Shown piece by piece: positions 10,278 through 22,342 of a stretch of 64,000 bases of DNA (within the stretch, counting starts at the first letter, position 1; each line of letters opens with the position of its first letter). Both the position numbers and the translations under genes were made by a program. Source of the DNA: Piscicola geometra. Taxonomy: Eukaryota; Annelida; Clitellata; Hirudinida; Piscicolidae. Below the pieces are notes generated by a model, which saw only the letters and a list, made by a program, of their open reading frames with translations, searched no databases and was not told the DNA's origin. The DNA is taken from NCBI GenBank assembly GCA_943735955.1, contig OX030959.1, forward strand, positions 4,517,241 to 4,581,240, read 5' to 3'.

Positions 10278-12245
10278 TGTGTGTGTGTGTGGGTATGTGA
10301 ATGTGCGTATAAATGTGTATATGTGTGTTTGTGTATGCGTGTGTGCGCGCAGTCATAAAATCCATAAAGATGACCCGGCATGCACATGCATAAAGCATTC
10401 ACGCACACGAACCCCACAAATAACAGGCAAAAAGCCGAAAGACAAGAAAGAATCTCACAGAAAATCATTGGCCAGTTGGAGGAAGAGATGAAGAGGAAGG
10501 AAGAAGATGCGAAGAAGGCAGCGATGTATGCAGACAAGAAGAGGGGCAAGGAAGAGGAGGAAGAGGCAGAAAGGAGGAGGCAGAGACAGCAATCGATAGA
10601 ACAGCATCGTCTCGAGCACGTTTGTTTAAGTTTATCTTTTCCTTTGAGGCGCCATGTGGTTGATGTGGTTGATGTGGTTGATGTGGTTGATGTGGTTGAT
10701 GTGGTTGATGTGGTTGATGGGGTTGTTGTGGTTGATGTGGTTGATGAGGTTGATGAGGTTGATGAGGTTGATGAGGTTGATGTGGTTGATGTGGTTGATG
10801 AGGATGATATGGTTGATGAGGTTGATGAGGTTGATGTGGTTGATGTGGTTGATGTGGTTGATGAGGATGATGTGGTTGATGTGGATGATGTGGTTGATGA
10901 GGTTGATGAGGATGATGTGGTTGATGTGGTTGATGTGGTTGATGTGGTTGATGTGGTTGATGTGGTTGATGTGGATGATGTGGTTGATGAGGTTGATGAG
11001 GTTGATGAGGTTGATGAGGTTGATGTGGTTGATGTGGTTGATGAGGATGATGTGGTTGATGTGGTTGATGTGGTTGATGAGGATGATGTGGTTGATGAGG
11101 ATGATGTGGTTGATGAGGTTGATGTGGTTGATGTGGTTGATGTGGTTGATGAGGTTGATGTGGTTGATGTGGTTGATGTGGTTGATGTGGTTGATGAGGT
11201 TGATGAGGATGATGTGGTTGATGAGGATGATGTGGTTGATGTGGTTGATGAGGTTGATGAGGTTGATGAGGTTGATGTGGTTGATGAGGATGATGTGGTT
11301 GATGAGGATGATGTGGTTGATGTGGTTGATGAGGTTGATGTGGTTGATGAGAATGATGTGGTTGATGTGGTTGATGAGGTTGATGAGGATGATGTGGTTG
11401 ATGAGGATGATGTGGTTGATGTGGTTGATGAGGATGATGTGGTTGATGAGGATGATGTGGTTGATGTGGTTGATGAGGTTGATGTGGATGAGACTTCATA
11501 TGGTTGATGTGGTCGTTTGAATGAGGCTTCATGTAGTTGATGTGGTTGTTCTGGACATCTTTTGTAGTTCTCAAAAATTCACCACACTTGCAGGCAAACT
11601 ACCTGAATATGAAGCAAGTCAGGGAAAAGGCTGAGGAGGAAAAGTTTAACGAGATGGAGAGGAAGAGAGATGCTGAGAAGTTGGAGAGAGAGGTGAGAGA
11701 GAAGAAGGAGAGGATGGCTCAGACGGTTGAGATGAAGAGGGCTCACCTGAAGCAGATGGTGGAGTTTAAAACATGATTTCAGTTTAAAGTTTCAAGGCCT
11801 ATGAAACTGTAAAATTTTTTAAATTGCAATTACGTATCTGCTGCACAGATAAATCTTCCGTAAACACGCGGAAAATCTGCGAACCAATGAATTTTTAACC
11901 GCCCAGGAAGAACGGAAAGCGCAAGAAGAAGAGATCGAAAAACAAAGAAGAGACGCCAGTGGAGACCTTCAACTACTGCAACAAGAAAACTCCATGTACG
12001 AAGAATACGCCAGGAAACTGATCGAGGAGAGAAGGCTGCAGGAGAGGGACGTGAGCTTGCTGGAGAGGGCGTTTGAGAGGACGAGGATCTGCGAAGGGAG
12101 CTTCCAGAATGCCAGAGAGACCTACAAGTGCTGCAACGTCAGAGGCACCTCCCTTCCCAGCGTGCAGAGGGGCAGCACTGAGGCGGTGAAGAGACTCCAG
12201 GAAGGCAAGCTGCCACAGAACAAACGCCTGGGACTGGCGTGGTGA
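8041..12245 (+). CDS. CFAP210: CFAP210 (CCDC173), axonemal doublet protein, 9 exons, 523 aa
   Basis: CFAP210 is a coiled-coil microtubule inner protein of ciliary and sperm doublets. Exons: 8041-8065, 8145-8314, 8839-9012, 9171-9370, 9516-9726, 9869-9963, 10427-10619, 11594-11758, 11907-12245. The sum is 1572 nt with all phases compatible, and the length is close to the human protein (about 550 aa). The recognition rests on conserved blocks in order: LTKEDVQRLEESL, SVQQVKSWSNT, AIERAKRFQFCQTEKIRKLH, SALVLSEVVRERKKQ, then long Glu/Arg/Lys coiled coil of the trichohyalin-plectin-homology type, and NSMYEEYARKLIEE near the end. The first coding exon (MSSQLRSTG) is the least certain part; it was chosen because it is the nearest ATG giving the right phase. 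The donor after exon 3 is GTCAGG, weaker than usual. Introns 6 and 7 are filled by satellites. Confidence 0.87.
10117..10345. repeat. (TG)n microsatellite in CFAP210 intron 6
   Basis: Long TG run with GAG and TATG interruptions. Confidence 0.95.
10657..11515. repeat. 9-bp minisatellite in CFAP210 intron 7
   Basis: About 95 units of GTTGATGTG with two common variants, GTTGATGAG and GATGATGTG, in mixed order. The 9-bp period keeps frames open, producing artefactual VDVVDE, WLMRLM and HQPHHP proteins. Confidence 0.95.
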
Positions 12246-12663
12246 AGTAGGGGGCTTATGCATGCATCATGCTCACAAACCTTAGCCTGCCTTTGATTTG
12301 ATTGAATGTTGAAAAGTTTTGAAGCGATGCTTAACTTCTTGAAGGCAAAAAAGAAATCGTGTTTAACTTTTATTAAATTTTTTGAACTAATTGGAACGAT
12401 AAAGTTGAAGAAACGTCAGTCAGTCGCTCTGAGTTGTTGGAATACAAAACAATTGGTGATGCAAATGAAATGTTAAGCACAGTGAATGTCATGCACAGTG
12501 AATGCATGCACAGTGAATGTCAGAACGTCTATAAATTGTGGACTATAAAAGTTCTATACGAAACATTTAAACAAGAACTTCATAAAAATACTTCTTCGTT
12601 TGAAAAATCCTGCAATTTTGTATAGGTCTATTAAAAATATGATGGAGTCAAAGGGGGACTTAG
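12246..12663. other. intergenic between convergent genes
   Basis: Contains the 3' ends of CFAP210 (plus) and of the LRR receptor gene (minus). No further gene is seen. Confidence 0.5.
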
Positions 12664-15222
12664 TCACAGCACGGAGTCTTCCACATGCACCTGGCACTCG
12701 AACGAGGGGGCAGGAGTGACCCGGAAGCCAAGGTCGCCCCCGTCAATGAAGGTCAACTCACTCTCCCTCACCTCCCCCACCCTCTCAGGCGGTCGCAGCA
12801 AACTCGCTTCGTTCGCCTTTAGGCTGCTCAGATGCTTTCTTTTTCCCGCCTTTTTTGCGAAATTCCAAAATGATTTTTCATTTTCCGCAAAAATGTTTTT
12901 CGTTTTCATTATCTTTTGTTTTCCGTTCAGCTTCCATGACGTGCAACCAACGAGAGTTTGTTGCTGAGAGTTGTTGTCGTCGTCGATGAGGGGTTCGCTT
13001 GAGTCGCACGAAATGTGTTCTGAGGAGGAGGCTGCATGCTTCGAGGCGTTGTCTTCGGAGAGGGGAGTGTACTTACCGTTTAGCGAGTGGTTGCCGTGGT
13101 GGGAGACGGAGGGCCGGTGGGAGGAACTTCGGCTGTTCAGGTACAACGAGCAGAAAGCTCCTGCGAGGAACGCCAGCGTGGCGATGCATAAGGACAAACA
13201 CACGATCAAGAAGGCTTCTCTGAATTCTGGACAGTCAAAGTTGGACGGGTTGTAGGAGAATATGTTTTTGTTTGCGAGAAAAGAGGGAGCAGCGCAGTTG
13301 TAGTCTTGGCGGCTGTGGTCGGTGAGGTCGGTAGACTGCAGCCACATGGAAAACTCAAAGAGTGGACAGTTGCATAGGAAAGGATTGCCAGATAAGTCTA
13401 GCGACTTTAGGTTTGCAAAAGATGCGAAGCATTTCTTCTTGGGCGAAACGAGGAGGTTGTTGGACAAGTCGAGTGTTTCGAGGACGGGGCGGGAGGAGAG
13501 GAGGTCGAGCTGCTTGCAGTCACTCAGCTTGTTTCCGTCCAAGTACAGCGTGTGCAGATCGAAAGAGTTTGAGAAGAGTTTCCACGGCAGACTGCTCAGT
13601 TCATTCTCTCCCAGGTCTACAGTCTTCAGCGAAGACTTGCGCATCGTGACGTTTTCCAATGAATTCCTTATTTCTCCGAACCTGTTTCTTCTCAGGTAGA
13701 GTTCTTCTAGCTGATAGAGGTGGCTGAAGGTGGAGTGGTGGACGTGCACAAGACTGGAGTCTCTGAGGTTCAGCACCCGCAATGAAGTCAGTCCATTGAA
13801 GACTCCCTGTCTCAGATGGGAAAGATGCTTGGAACCTTCCAAGTTGAGGGTGGTGAGGAAGGAGAGGTGTTCAAAGGCGTTGGCTTCTAACTCGTGCAGA
13901 AGGACGTTGTGGGAGAGGTCAAGTTGCAGAAGTCTGGTGAGCGACTTGAGCATGTTGACACCGATAACTTCCAGGTTGTTGTACTTCAGATCGAGGAACT
14001 GCAGGGAAGGGAATACTTTTTCGCTGAAGTGGATGTCTCTGTTCTGGTTGCACATGCGGTTGTTGGAGAGGTCGAGGTACTTGAGGTGTTTCATATGACT
14101 CCCCCGCAGGAACTGACAACTGGATCCCTGCGTGCATGAGAGGAGGTTGCCCTTCAGCGAGAGTTTGCGCAGGTAGTTGAGGTTCTGGAAGGCCTTCGAA
14201 GGAATCGAAATCAGATTGCAGTGGTCCAGATACAAATCAGTCAAGTGTTTCAAAGGGTGCAAGAGTTTCTCTGGCAGTTTTCCGTTTCTGAATGCCATGG
14301 AGTTGCCATCCAGGTTGAGGACATTGAGGCTGGAGGCGTGGTAGCGGTGGAAGAGGTTGTGTGGGATGTGGTTGTTGTGCTCGTCACTCACGAAAATGCG
14401 GTCAAGATTTAAGACTTCGACGCTGGTGCTGTTCAGGCTGTGGATGATGCTCTCGAAGACTTGCAGTTCCACTCTGGTGCCTGACAAGTCAACCTCTGAA
14501 AGCTGCTCGAAATTGTCGAATGCAGAGTCGTCAGCTGCAAGGATGACTGCTTGGGAGAGATCGATGCGACGGAGACTGGAAATGGAAGCGAGAACGGAAG
14601 TGAAGTCGCTGTCGAAGTGGTGGATTGTGGTTCCTTGCAGGAGGAGAGTGTTCAAACTGGAGAAGTTGGAGAAGAAAGCAGGCAGACTTTGGTTGTTGAG
14701 GTGAGTGCGACTGAGGTCGAGGTACCTCAGGTTGTAGAGAATGGAAGGGGAGTTGAGGCCTTGCAGAGATGAAGGATCTGAGATGACGAGAGGGTTGTTC
14801 GCCAGGGAGAGTCTTTCGAGTTCTGGGTTCTTGCTGAAAAGGTCTCCAGGAAGGTGCGTGATGTTGTTGCCATCCAAACGGAGCACTTTCAGCTTCGAAA
14901 ACAACTCGAAGTTGTTCTGACTCAAAAACTCACTCGTCAGATTGTTCCGTTTGATGCTCAACTCACTCAACTGCCATGGCTCGAAGGGACCCGTGCTGAA
15001 ACGGTGCAGTTTGAGATTGAGCAGGGAGTTGTCGTTGAGGTTGAGAGACCTGGTGAGGTGCGAGAAACGGGGAATGTGGCTCAAACCACCCCTGGAACAC
15101 ACCACCAGGAACTGGTGGCGGTTGCAGTGGCAGCCCTTCACGCAGTGGAACTGCAGGCCTGACGCTTGCATACGTGCAAGCAGGAGCAGCAGTGCTAACA
15201 AAAATAACTTGATCATTGTCAC
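12664..15222 (-). CDS. single-exon leucine-rich-repeat transmembrane receptor, 852 aa
   Basis: A type I membrane protein, probably an adhesion or recognition receptor; ligand unknown. Residues 1-22 form a signal peptide with a poly-Leu core. A cysteine cluster (CVKGCHC, residues about 27-33) is an LRRNT cap. About 20 leucine-rich repeats of the LxxLxLxxNxL type follow (examples: LKVLRLDGNNITHLP, LKYLDLSNNRM, LHTLYLDGNKLSD). An LRRCT cap begins NPFLCNCPLFEFSMWL. One membrane span lies at about 671-695 (FLIVCLSLCIATLAFLAG), then a 157-residue cytoplasmic tail. The tail has no TIR domain; it is Ser-rich, then basic, and ends in DSVL, which fits a class I PDZ ligand. The ectodomain layout resembles Toll or chaoptin-like proteins. 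The gene is intronless in the coding part, with no frameshift. The start is the first ATG before the signal peptide. Confidence 0.9.
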   Translation of the reverse strand: MTMIKLFLLALLLLLARMQASGLQFHCVKGCHCNRHQFLVVCSRGGLSHIPRFSHLTRSLNLNDNSLLNLKLHRFSTGPFEPWQLSELSIKRNNLTSEFLSQNNFELFSKLKVLRLDGNNITHLPGDLFSKNPELERLSLANNPLVISDPSSLQGLNSPSILYNLRYLDLSRTHLNNQSLPAFFSNFSSLNTLLLQGTTIHHFDSDFTSVLASISSLRRIDLSQAVILAADDSAFDNFEQLSEVDLSGTRVELQVFESIIHSLNSTSVEVLNLDRIFVSDEHNNHIPHNLFHRYHASSLNVLNLDGNSMAFRNGKLPEKLLHPLKHLTDLYLDHCNLISIPSKAFQNLNYLRKLSLKGNLLSCTQGSSCQFLRGSHMKHLKYLDLSNNRMCNQNRDIHFSEKVFPSLQFLDLKYNNLEVIGVNMLKSLTRLLQLDLSHNVLLHELEANAFEHLSFLTTLNLEGSKHLSHLRQGVFNGLTSLRVLNLRDSSLVHVHHSTFSHLYQLEELYLRRNRFGEIRNSLENVTMRKSSLKTVDLGENELSSLPWKLFSNSFDLHTLYLDGNKLSDCKQLDLLSSRPVLETLDLSNNLLVSPKKKCFASFANLKSLDLSGNPFLCNCPLFEFSMWLQSTDLTDHSRQDYNCAAPSFLANKNIFSYNPSNFDCPEFREAFLIVCLSLCIATLAFLAGAFCSLYLNSRSSSHRPSVSHHGNHSLNGKYTPLSEDNASKHAASSSEHISCDSSEPLIDDDNNSQQQTLVGCTSWKLNGKQKIMKTKNIFAENEKSFWNFAKKAGKRKHLSSLKANEASLLRPPERVGEVRESELTFIDGGDLGFRVTPAPSFECQVHVEDSVL

Positions 15223-16598
15223 TTTGGAAGCATTGCGTGGAAATTCTAAACTCTAATAAATGTTTCCCAACCCAATGGTACCCTTGTAGAGTTAAAGACC
15301 TCCGTGCTTTTATCAATGACTTTTATCTCCACAATTAAAATACAGTTGAAACTTTAATTCATTTAAAAAGTCCTATATAAGTCAATTTGTTTGATTGATT
15401 GAAGCAGAATTATCATCAGAAAACAAAAGTTTCAAGCTGAAGCACTAGAGCAGCCTCCGCAACACAACAGGCTCCAGGGCGTATCTCAGCACGAAGAACA
15501 AACACACAGCGTTCCACACCTCTCTTATATTCGACATCTCGCCACATTCGATGCATGCACGCATGTACACTCATACGACCTTGTACAAATGCCTGCTACA
15601 TAGGCAATCATTATTCCAGATCGCCTTTGCTCCCTTTGATTAAACTTATATATATATATATATATTGAAAATAATATTTCCATGCTTACAGTTAGCTTTG
15701 CTGTTGAATCCCCCTGCAACCTTGTCATGTCATTCGATCTTCAAAGGCTGCAGCGGTCAAGAGAGCTCATCCAAGTGTCGCCTCTACACACATTTTTTTC
15801 TTTCATTAAAAGCATCTTAAGAAAAAATTGGAAACGAGCGCCAATTGTTTTTCCGAAAAGTTGTAAACTTCTAAATTCTTTTGCAATTCTTATCGCCAGA
15901 AAGACCACCTCGAGGGCTTGGACGCGAATAGCTTGGGAGACTGCCATGATGTATGCTCGAGTTGCAAATTCTTTTGCGAGCGTTCGACCCTCTTCACCTC
16001 CGTGCGTTGTTTTATTGCAGTCTTTTGTTCTTTCCGGGATTGTATCAGAACAATTGAAGCCTTCCTCCATGAATAATAATGCCATGTCACTGCCGAATGC
16101 CCGTGTGGGTGCTTATTCCTAAGATGCGTTCTCAGAATTGAAATAGAAAAAAGTTCTTCAAGAAGAAAAGCTAGATTCAAGGATTTTAAGGTTTAGAAAA
16201 ATGTATAGCTTTATTTATTTTAATTTTAACAACTTTTCAAAATAAAAATTTGAGAAAAAAGAAAAAAATCAATTAGAAAAAATGCTTGAATAAATCATGT
16301 TTAAAAACGATGAAAACGAAAGAAATAGAAAATGGAGAATAGAATGCCTATTTTGGAAGCGGACGGCACAATGCTTTTCCTCGTAAATAAAGTATTAAAG
16401 CACTCGAAATAAGTGGATAATTGAAGAAAAACAACAATAAACAATACACCCTCAAACTGAAGCTTCCTATTTCCCTTCCAAGATAAATACAAACAAATGC
16501 CGCTTTTGAGATTGCAGGCTTTCGCTAAAAGCTATTTAAATGGAATAAAAGGATCGATGGCTTAAAACTAAACTAGAATATTATATTTAATAATAATA
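15223..16598. other. AT-rich intergenic, no gene seen
   Basis: Upstream flank of the LRR receptor gene. It contains a short (TA)n at 15649-15664. Open frames here have no recognisable features. Confidence 0.5.
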
Positions 16599-16798
<200 letters not shown>

Positions 16799-17184
16799 TG
16801 TCTATCATTGTTATCATCATCAGCACCACTCCATCTATCTCTAGCGTCATAGAGTGAGGTTACTGGAGGGTTTTCCATTATGGACGTGATAGCGTCGTAA
16901 TGGAAAGTGGAGGCGCAATTAGACCTGCCAGCTGGCCTAAGGAAGATGTAGCAGTGGTCAGGCATGCTCGAGCAGTCTCTGCACAGCAATGCTGATTGCG
17001 GCATTGTGCGTGCAAGCGATGGAACGATATATTGATATGATGGAGTTTCTAATAAATAAATAAGAACTCTGTATAAGAGACTCTGCCTTCCTGACCGCAC
17101 TGCAACAATATTATGCTTCCACTTCAGTGTTGTTCTCCAAAACAATCAGGTGCGTGCATGCGATTAGGAGAGGCACGACCATCT

Positions 17185-17525
17185 GTTACATTTATGGCAG
17201 AACAATCTGTTACATTTATGGCAGAAAAATCTGTTTCATTTATGGCAGAAAAATCTGTTACATTTATGGCAGAAAAATCTGTTACATTTATGGCAGAAAA
17301 ATCTGTTACATTTATGGCAGAACAATCTGTTACATTTATGGCAGAACAATCTGTTACATTTATGGCAGAAAAATCTGTTTCATTTATGGCAGAAAAATCT
17401 GTTACATTTATGGGAGAAAAATCTGTTACATTTATGGCAGAAAAATCTGTTACATTTATGGCAGAAAAATCTGTTACATTTATGGCAGAAAAATCTGTTA
17501 CATTTATGGCAGAAAAATCAGTTAC
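17185..17525. repeat. 24-bp minisatellite
   Basis: About 14 copies of TCTGTTACATTTATGGCAGA plus four bases, with few substitutions. The 24-bp period keeps two frames open, one reading SVTFMAEK. Flanking sequence gives no support for a real gene. Confidence 0.95.
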
Positions 17526-18048
17526 TTTTGGAGGATTGAATACTTTGAATTACAGTTTATCTTTTTTAAATACGTTTTTTACTCAATTTTTGTTGCTGAA
17601 ATTTTGAACTGATTTGTGATCCATTTCGTCTTCAGCTCCTTTTGACCGCATCGAATACTCTGTTCTTGAATTAGTTTATTTCTTTTTGCAAACACTAAGA
17701 ATGGGGTTTCAGTTTTAATTTTAATTGTTAAAAAAATAATTAAACTTTTTTTAAAAATTAATAATTCAATTATTTTTAGACTCAAAAACTCTCGTTTCAA
17801 CAATAATCATATTTTGTTCATTTATTTAAAATACAATTTTGAAACGCTATACAATTTAAAAAAAGAACTCAAAACCCCTATAAGTTTTCCTTAAATGGAA
17901 ACTTACGGAGACATAAAATCATAAACACTTCGCCTTTAAGCAATTATATTGCAGAAAGGCATCACTTCTGGCCATCAATTAATCACGAAGCAGCAGTCAG
18001 TGATGGAGTGGTCAAGCATCGATGCGTCATCACTCCTCCTCATCATCA
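17526..18048. other. AT-rich, 3' flank of the MAP10-like gene
   Basis: No gene seen. It would contain the 3' UTR of the minus-strand gene ending at 18049. Confidence 0.5.
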
Positions 18049-21000
18049 TCACTCTTCCTCATCATCAGCCACCACGCCATCACTTCCATCGTCGCAGCTC
18101 TCCAGGAAGCCATCAATAAGGGCATCCCCATCACTGCCTCCCTCTGCACCACGCGCCAGTGCACTACTACTGCCTTCATCACCACCTCTGTCGCCACCAC
18201 CACCCCTACCACTATTCACATCACCACCACTAACAGCAGAACTTGCATTGTCACTGCATCTGCTTGCTGATCTTCGCTTGAGTTTGTGCATCTGCTCAAT
18301 CAAGTTCTTGGTGAGGTTGTCCACCTCCTCGCCATCCCTCACACTACGTCCTGCCTTCTTAGCTACTTCACTCTTACCAGCTCTACCCTTCTTACCTAAG
18401 GACCCGCCACTCTCAGCACCACCTCCACCACCACCAACACCACCAACACCACCAACACCACCAACAACAACACCACCACTACTACCGCCACGACCAACAC
18501 CACCATCACCACCACGACGCCCAGCAAGCACATCATCGTCTCCAAAGTGAGCAGAGGCGCACATGCTCTTGTCGAAGGTGTTGTTGAGGTCGCCTTTGAG
18601 GAGGCTTGCAAGATGGTCGTCAGAGGGCGTTTGGTCGAGGAGGGTGCTCCCGAAGAGAGAGATGTTTTCCAACAGCACGTATTTCTCCGTTCCACTTCCT
18701 CCTGCTGCAGTCTCCTCCATTGCATCCATGCATCCCACTTCATCATCCATCTCATCCTCCTCCTTCTTGGCATTGACTTCTTCTGCATCCATCTTCCCAC
18801 CACTGACGCCACCAACACCGTCCTTGTTGACTTCCTTAAACTTTTCCTGGAAGTTGCCACTACGACTACTACTATCAATACTACTAGGTGTACTTATATC
18901 AGGAGTACTGATACTACTACTACTTCTAGTGCTACTACTACTACTAGTACCTCCACTCTTCAACAGCCTGTTATTGTTTTCGTTAGAGGCCTCGTTGGAC
19001 AGGGAGTAGTCGGAGTGGATGACGTCATCATCGCCATGGTCACTCTCCATATCTTTTGCCTCTTCCTCCTCCTCTTCAAAGTCATCTTCGTATTCATCTT
19101 CTTCTTTCTCTTCTTTATATTTCTCTTTTTTCTCACCCTTCTTTTCATCATCAACAAATGTATAACTGCCTACAATAAGTGCCTCATTACCAGCTTTAAT
19201 GCTTTTTGGACTAGTATCCTCACCAACACCATCATCATCATCACCAACACCACCATCATCATCACCATCATCATCGGAATACTTATCTATAATGCACCTT
19301 AAAGCTGGAACATCGCCAGCCAGGATTTCATCAGCGTCATCATTATCATCACCTCCATCATTTTCATCTTCATCATCACCTAAAGACCTCTTGTCTTGAA
19401 CACTATCGACCATATTATCCTGCAGTGCCTTGATCAGGCCTTTCCTATCCTCATCATCAGCGCTATTCACACTTGCCTCCTCCTCTTCGTCCTCATCCTC
19501 TTCATCTTCTTCATCTTCATCATTCTCTTCCTCATCATCTCTTTCCTCCATCATCTTCCTTCCTTTCATCTTTTCATCCCTCACACTGCCCTCAGGGAAC
19601 TCATTGGTGGATGGAACTTTCTTGAGACTGTGGCAGCCTCCACCCACCTCAGAACCTCCCCCCACCTCAGCACCTCCCTCCTTCCTCTCCTCCTTCCCCT
19701 CACTGACCATCTTTCTCATTGGTAGAGTTTTTCCGATGATGTTCCAAGCATTGGCATGTTTTTCGTCTGCTCTTTTACCCACCCTCTTCATGCCACCACC
19801 ACCACCACCATCACCACCACTACCACCACCACCACCACCATCACCACCACTACCACCACCACCACCACCACCACCACCACCCTGAGAACCATTCTTCCAC
19901 TCCACCAAATCTGAGTCGTTTTTCAAATCAACTTCAAGCGACCTTTTTGCTCGTTCATTCTTTTCCAACTCTCTGACACCACTTGTCTCTCCAATAACTT
20001 CGTCTGCAAGCTCAACACTGTTGCCCCTCAACGGCCTCTCCTCTCTCACAACCTTCCCAGTGCTAGCATTCCTCCACACCTCCCTCATAACTCCGCCTCC
20101 AATTACGTCAGAACTTCCTCTCGTGCCTCTCGCTTTTCTTGATTCGATAATAGTTTTATTTTTTCGCCAATTTTGTTTTCTGGCAGCCTCTGAATGATCG
20201 CTTTCGCTATTGCCTCCTTCAAACGTTTCCAGTTCGCTTCTCCGCTCTCTTTTATTCTTCAAATCGTTCACTGGTCCCTCCATCCTTCCAGCCTCACCAC
20301 TGTTGTCGTCATCTTCCTCATCGCCATCATCGTCATCGTCATCATCGTCATCATGACCACCACTGCTTTTCCTCACCAGACTCAGCAGTTCTACCAGCAT
20401 CCCAGTCAGAAATGGATATACTTCTGTGATTGAGAAGGAGTAGTGGAAGAATATTTAAACATGTCTACTAAGTGATTTGCCTCTCGAATTGAATGATAGT
20501 AATTTATTCCTTTTCACATTGGTTTTCAAGAAACAAACCTGAACTCTTTTTCTTTACTTTCCGCTTTTTCTTTTCAGTATTGCGGAATCGCTCGTTCGCC
20601 ACAGGAGAAATCTCGTCTTTAAAATAACTATTGTACGAAAGTTCGGAACTTTTTATCTTTTTCTGGTAATACAATTTCAGATTTCCCTTAACCTTTTCAT
20701 TTGCAAAATTGAAACTTTCTCTGTTCAGACTTTGTGTCTTATTAACTTTCGTGATTTTATTTTCTTCCTCTCCATGATTACCCGACTGGAGGAGCTTCAG
20801 GGAGGAATTGGCCACTCTCAACCTCCTCTCTTCGATTTCCTCACTCACATGAGGCTGTTGTGTGGGCCCGTAACACAACAACCTCATCACGTAAGACACC
20901 CTTCCTACCTTTTCATTGCGAAACGATACTAGAAAGCCCCCTTCGTCCACCTCACTCACCACAAACACGTCTTCATTCGTGGTGAGATATTCAGATGCAT

Positions 21001-21367
21001 TTTTGAAATAAACATTTTTGAAGCCGAATATTCGCTTGAAGGATATCGCGAGGTCGGAGTCGAGACAGAGGCTCAGATGGGCAGGCCTCTTCAGCCGCTC
21101 TAAGACATTCTCGTAAGTGTCCACAAACTTCAACGACTTTCCTTTGTTCAAAACGAACTTTGTTTCTTCAATGTTTTCTTGCCTGTCTCTATAATCGTGC
21201 TCTTGGTTACTGATACAAACTTTCAATGCAGGAAGATTGTAGAAGTTGAAATTAGCTGAAAAGCTAGGTCTTTTGCTGTTGCTGTGATACAAATTGTTTT
21301 CATACAAAATTATTTTTTTGATAATCACTTGCAAATCGAAGAGACAACTGTTTACATTCTTAGACAT
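18049..21367 (-). CDS. MAP10-like microtubule-associated protein, 2 exons, about 1067 aa
   Basis: Exon 1 is 21367-20539 and exon 2 is 20423-18049. Donor AG|GTTTGT and acceptor TCACAG join in phase over a 115-bp intron, fusing two open frames that otherwise look separate. The first 180 residues resemble the N-terminal domain of MAP10, a protein that stabilises spindle and midbody microtubules: SCLFDLQVIIKKIILYEN, then ANFNFYNLPALKVCIS, then FVLNKGKSLKF, and FRNEKVGRVSYVMRLLCYG. The rest is low complexity: Asp/Glu-rich, with Gly-rich blocks and Ser runs, and few ordered segments (YVLLENISLFGSTLLDQTP, NLIEQMHKLKRRS). ATG at 21367 is preferred over 21409 because it starts just before the conserved block. 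The family call is from remembered motif order and is moderate; the joined gene model is stronger. Confidence 0.65.
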
Positions 21368-21409
21368 TTGCAGGTGTTCGAAAGTGAAACACGTTTGCTT
21401 GCATAGCAA

Positions 21410-22342
21410 CGGGTGAATCTAAAGACTAAAACAAAGGTATATTTGATTCAGAAAATATATAAATATAATAAAACCCGAATTTAAAAAAATAGGCGTAGAT
21501 GATGAAAGTTATGAATAAAATTGTGTAAGTAAATTTTTTTTCTCAAGTATCTTCAAGAAGCTCCAAATTTCCATTGCTTCTCTGCAGGCCTCTTCCTTAT
21601 TTAAAACTGTCCCTAGCAACAGTCTATTCCTGTCTTGTGACAGATAATTCAAGAGCACAGTTTCTGCTTTGAGAGCGTTATGCCAAACGCCAATAAAACG
21701 AGGTGTTGATATTGATTTCAGCTCATAGAAAACTCATATACAACTTATGAAGTTGCGTCTCTCATAAATAGGAGAGATTCTTCAAGAGAATTCATCATTT
21801 AAGAAAAATAGCATTCAAGCTTGCATGAGTGCTTTCGCATAACATTGAGTTTTATAATACTTCCATTATTAATCCTTTAATCTAAACTATAAAGTTGAAA
21901 AATTGATCCAAAATGTCTGTTCTGTTGAGTGCTGTGAAAATCAAGAAAGCGAAAAAAGTCATCAGAAAACAAAAGAAAAAAAGGTGAGCAACTCGGAATT
22001 TTAAATAATATCTCTCTAAAACATAAAATTTATTAGGAAAGAGCTTTAGAATGTTCAAATGCAATTGCCATCAATTCAGATTTAACCACAGATAACATTA
22101 AAAACTCGCAATATATGTCTTAAAATACAATGCATTAGAGAGAAAAAGATTGCTTACAAAATATATGTTTCTAAATTTTTTATAAACATGGAACAGCTAA
22201 AAGATTTAATGTAAAAACTATGAATTTAAAAATTCTCTAATATTTTGTTTATGTTTCAAATTTTTTAAATAATTATTATACGCTTCCAAAACTCAGAACC
22301 TGGGTAATAACAAGTTTTTTTAAAATGTAAGTGTGCATTTTA
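21410..22342. other. AT-rich intergenic, no gene seen
   Basis: Upstream flank of the MAP10-like gene. No exon or repeat is recognised. Confidence 0.5.

Noticed and set aside
10380..11574. VDVVDE, WLMRLM and HQPHHP proteins
   Set aside because: Nine-bp satellite in CFAP210 intron 7.
12664..15222. Toll-like receptor
   Set aside because: The cytoplasmic tail shows no TIR motifs.
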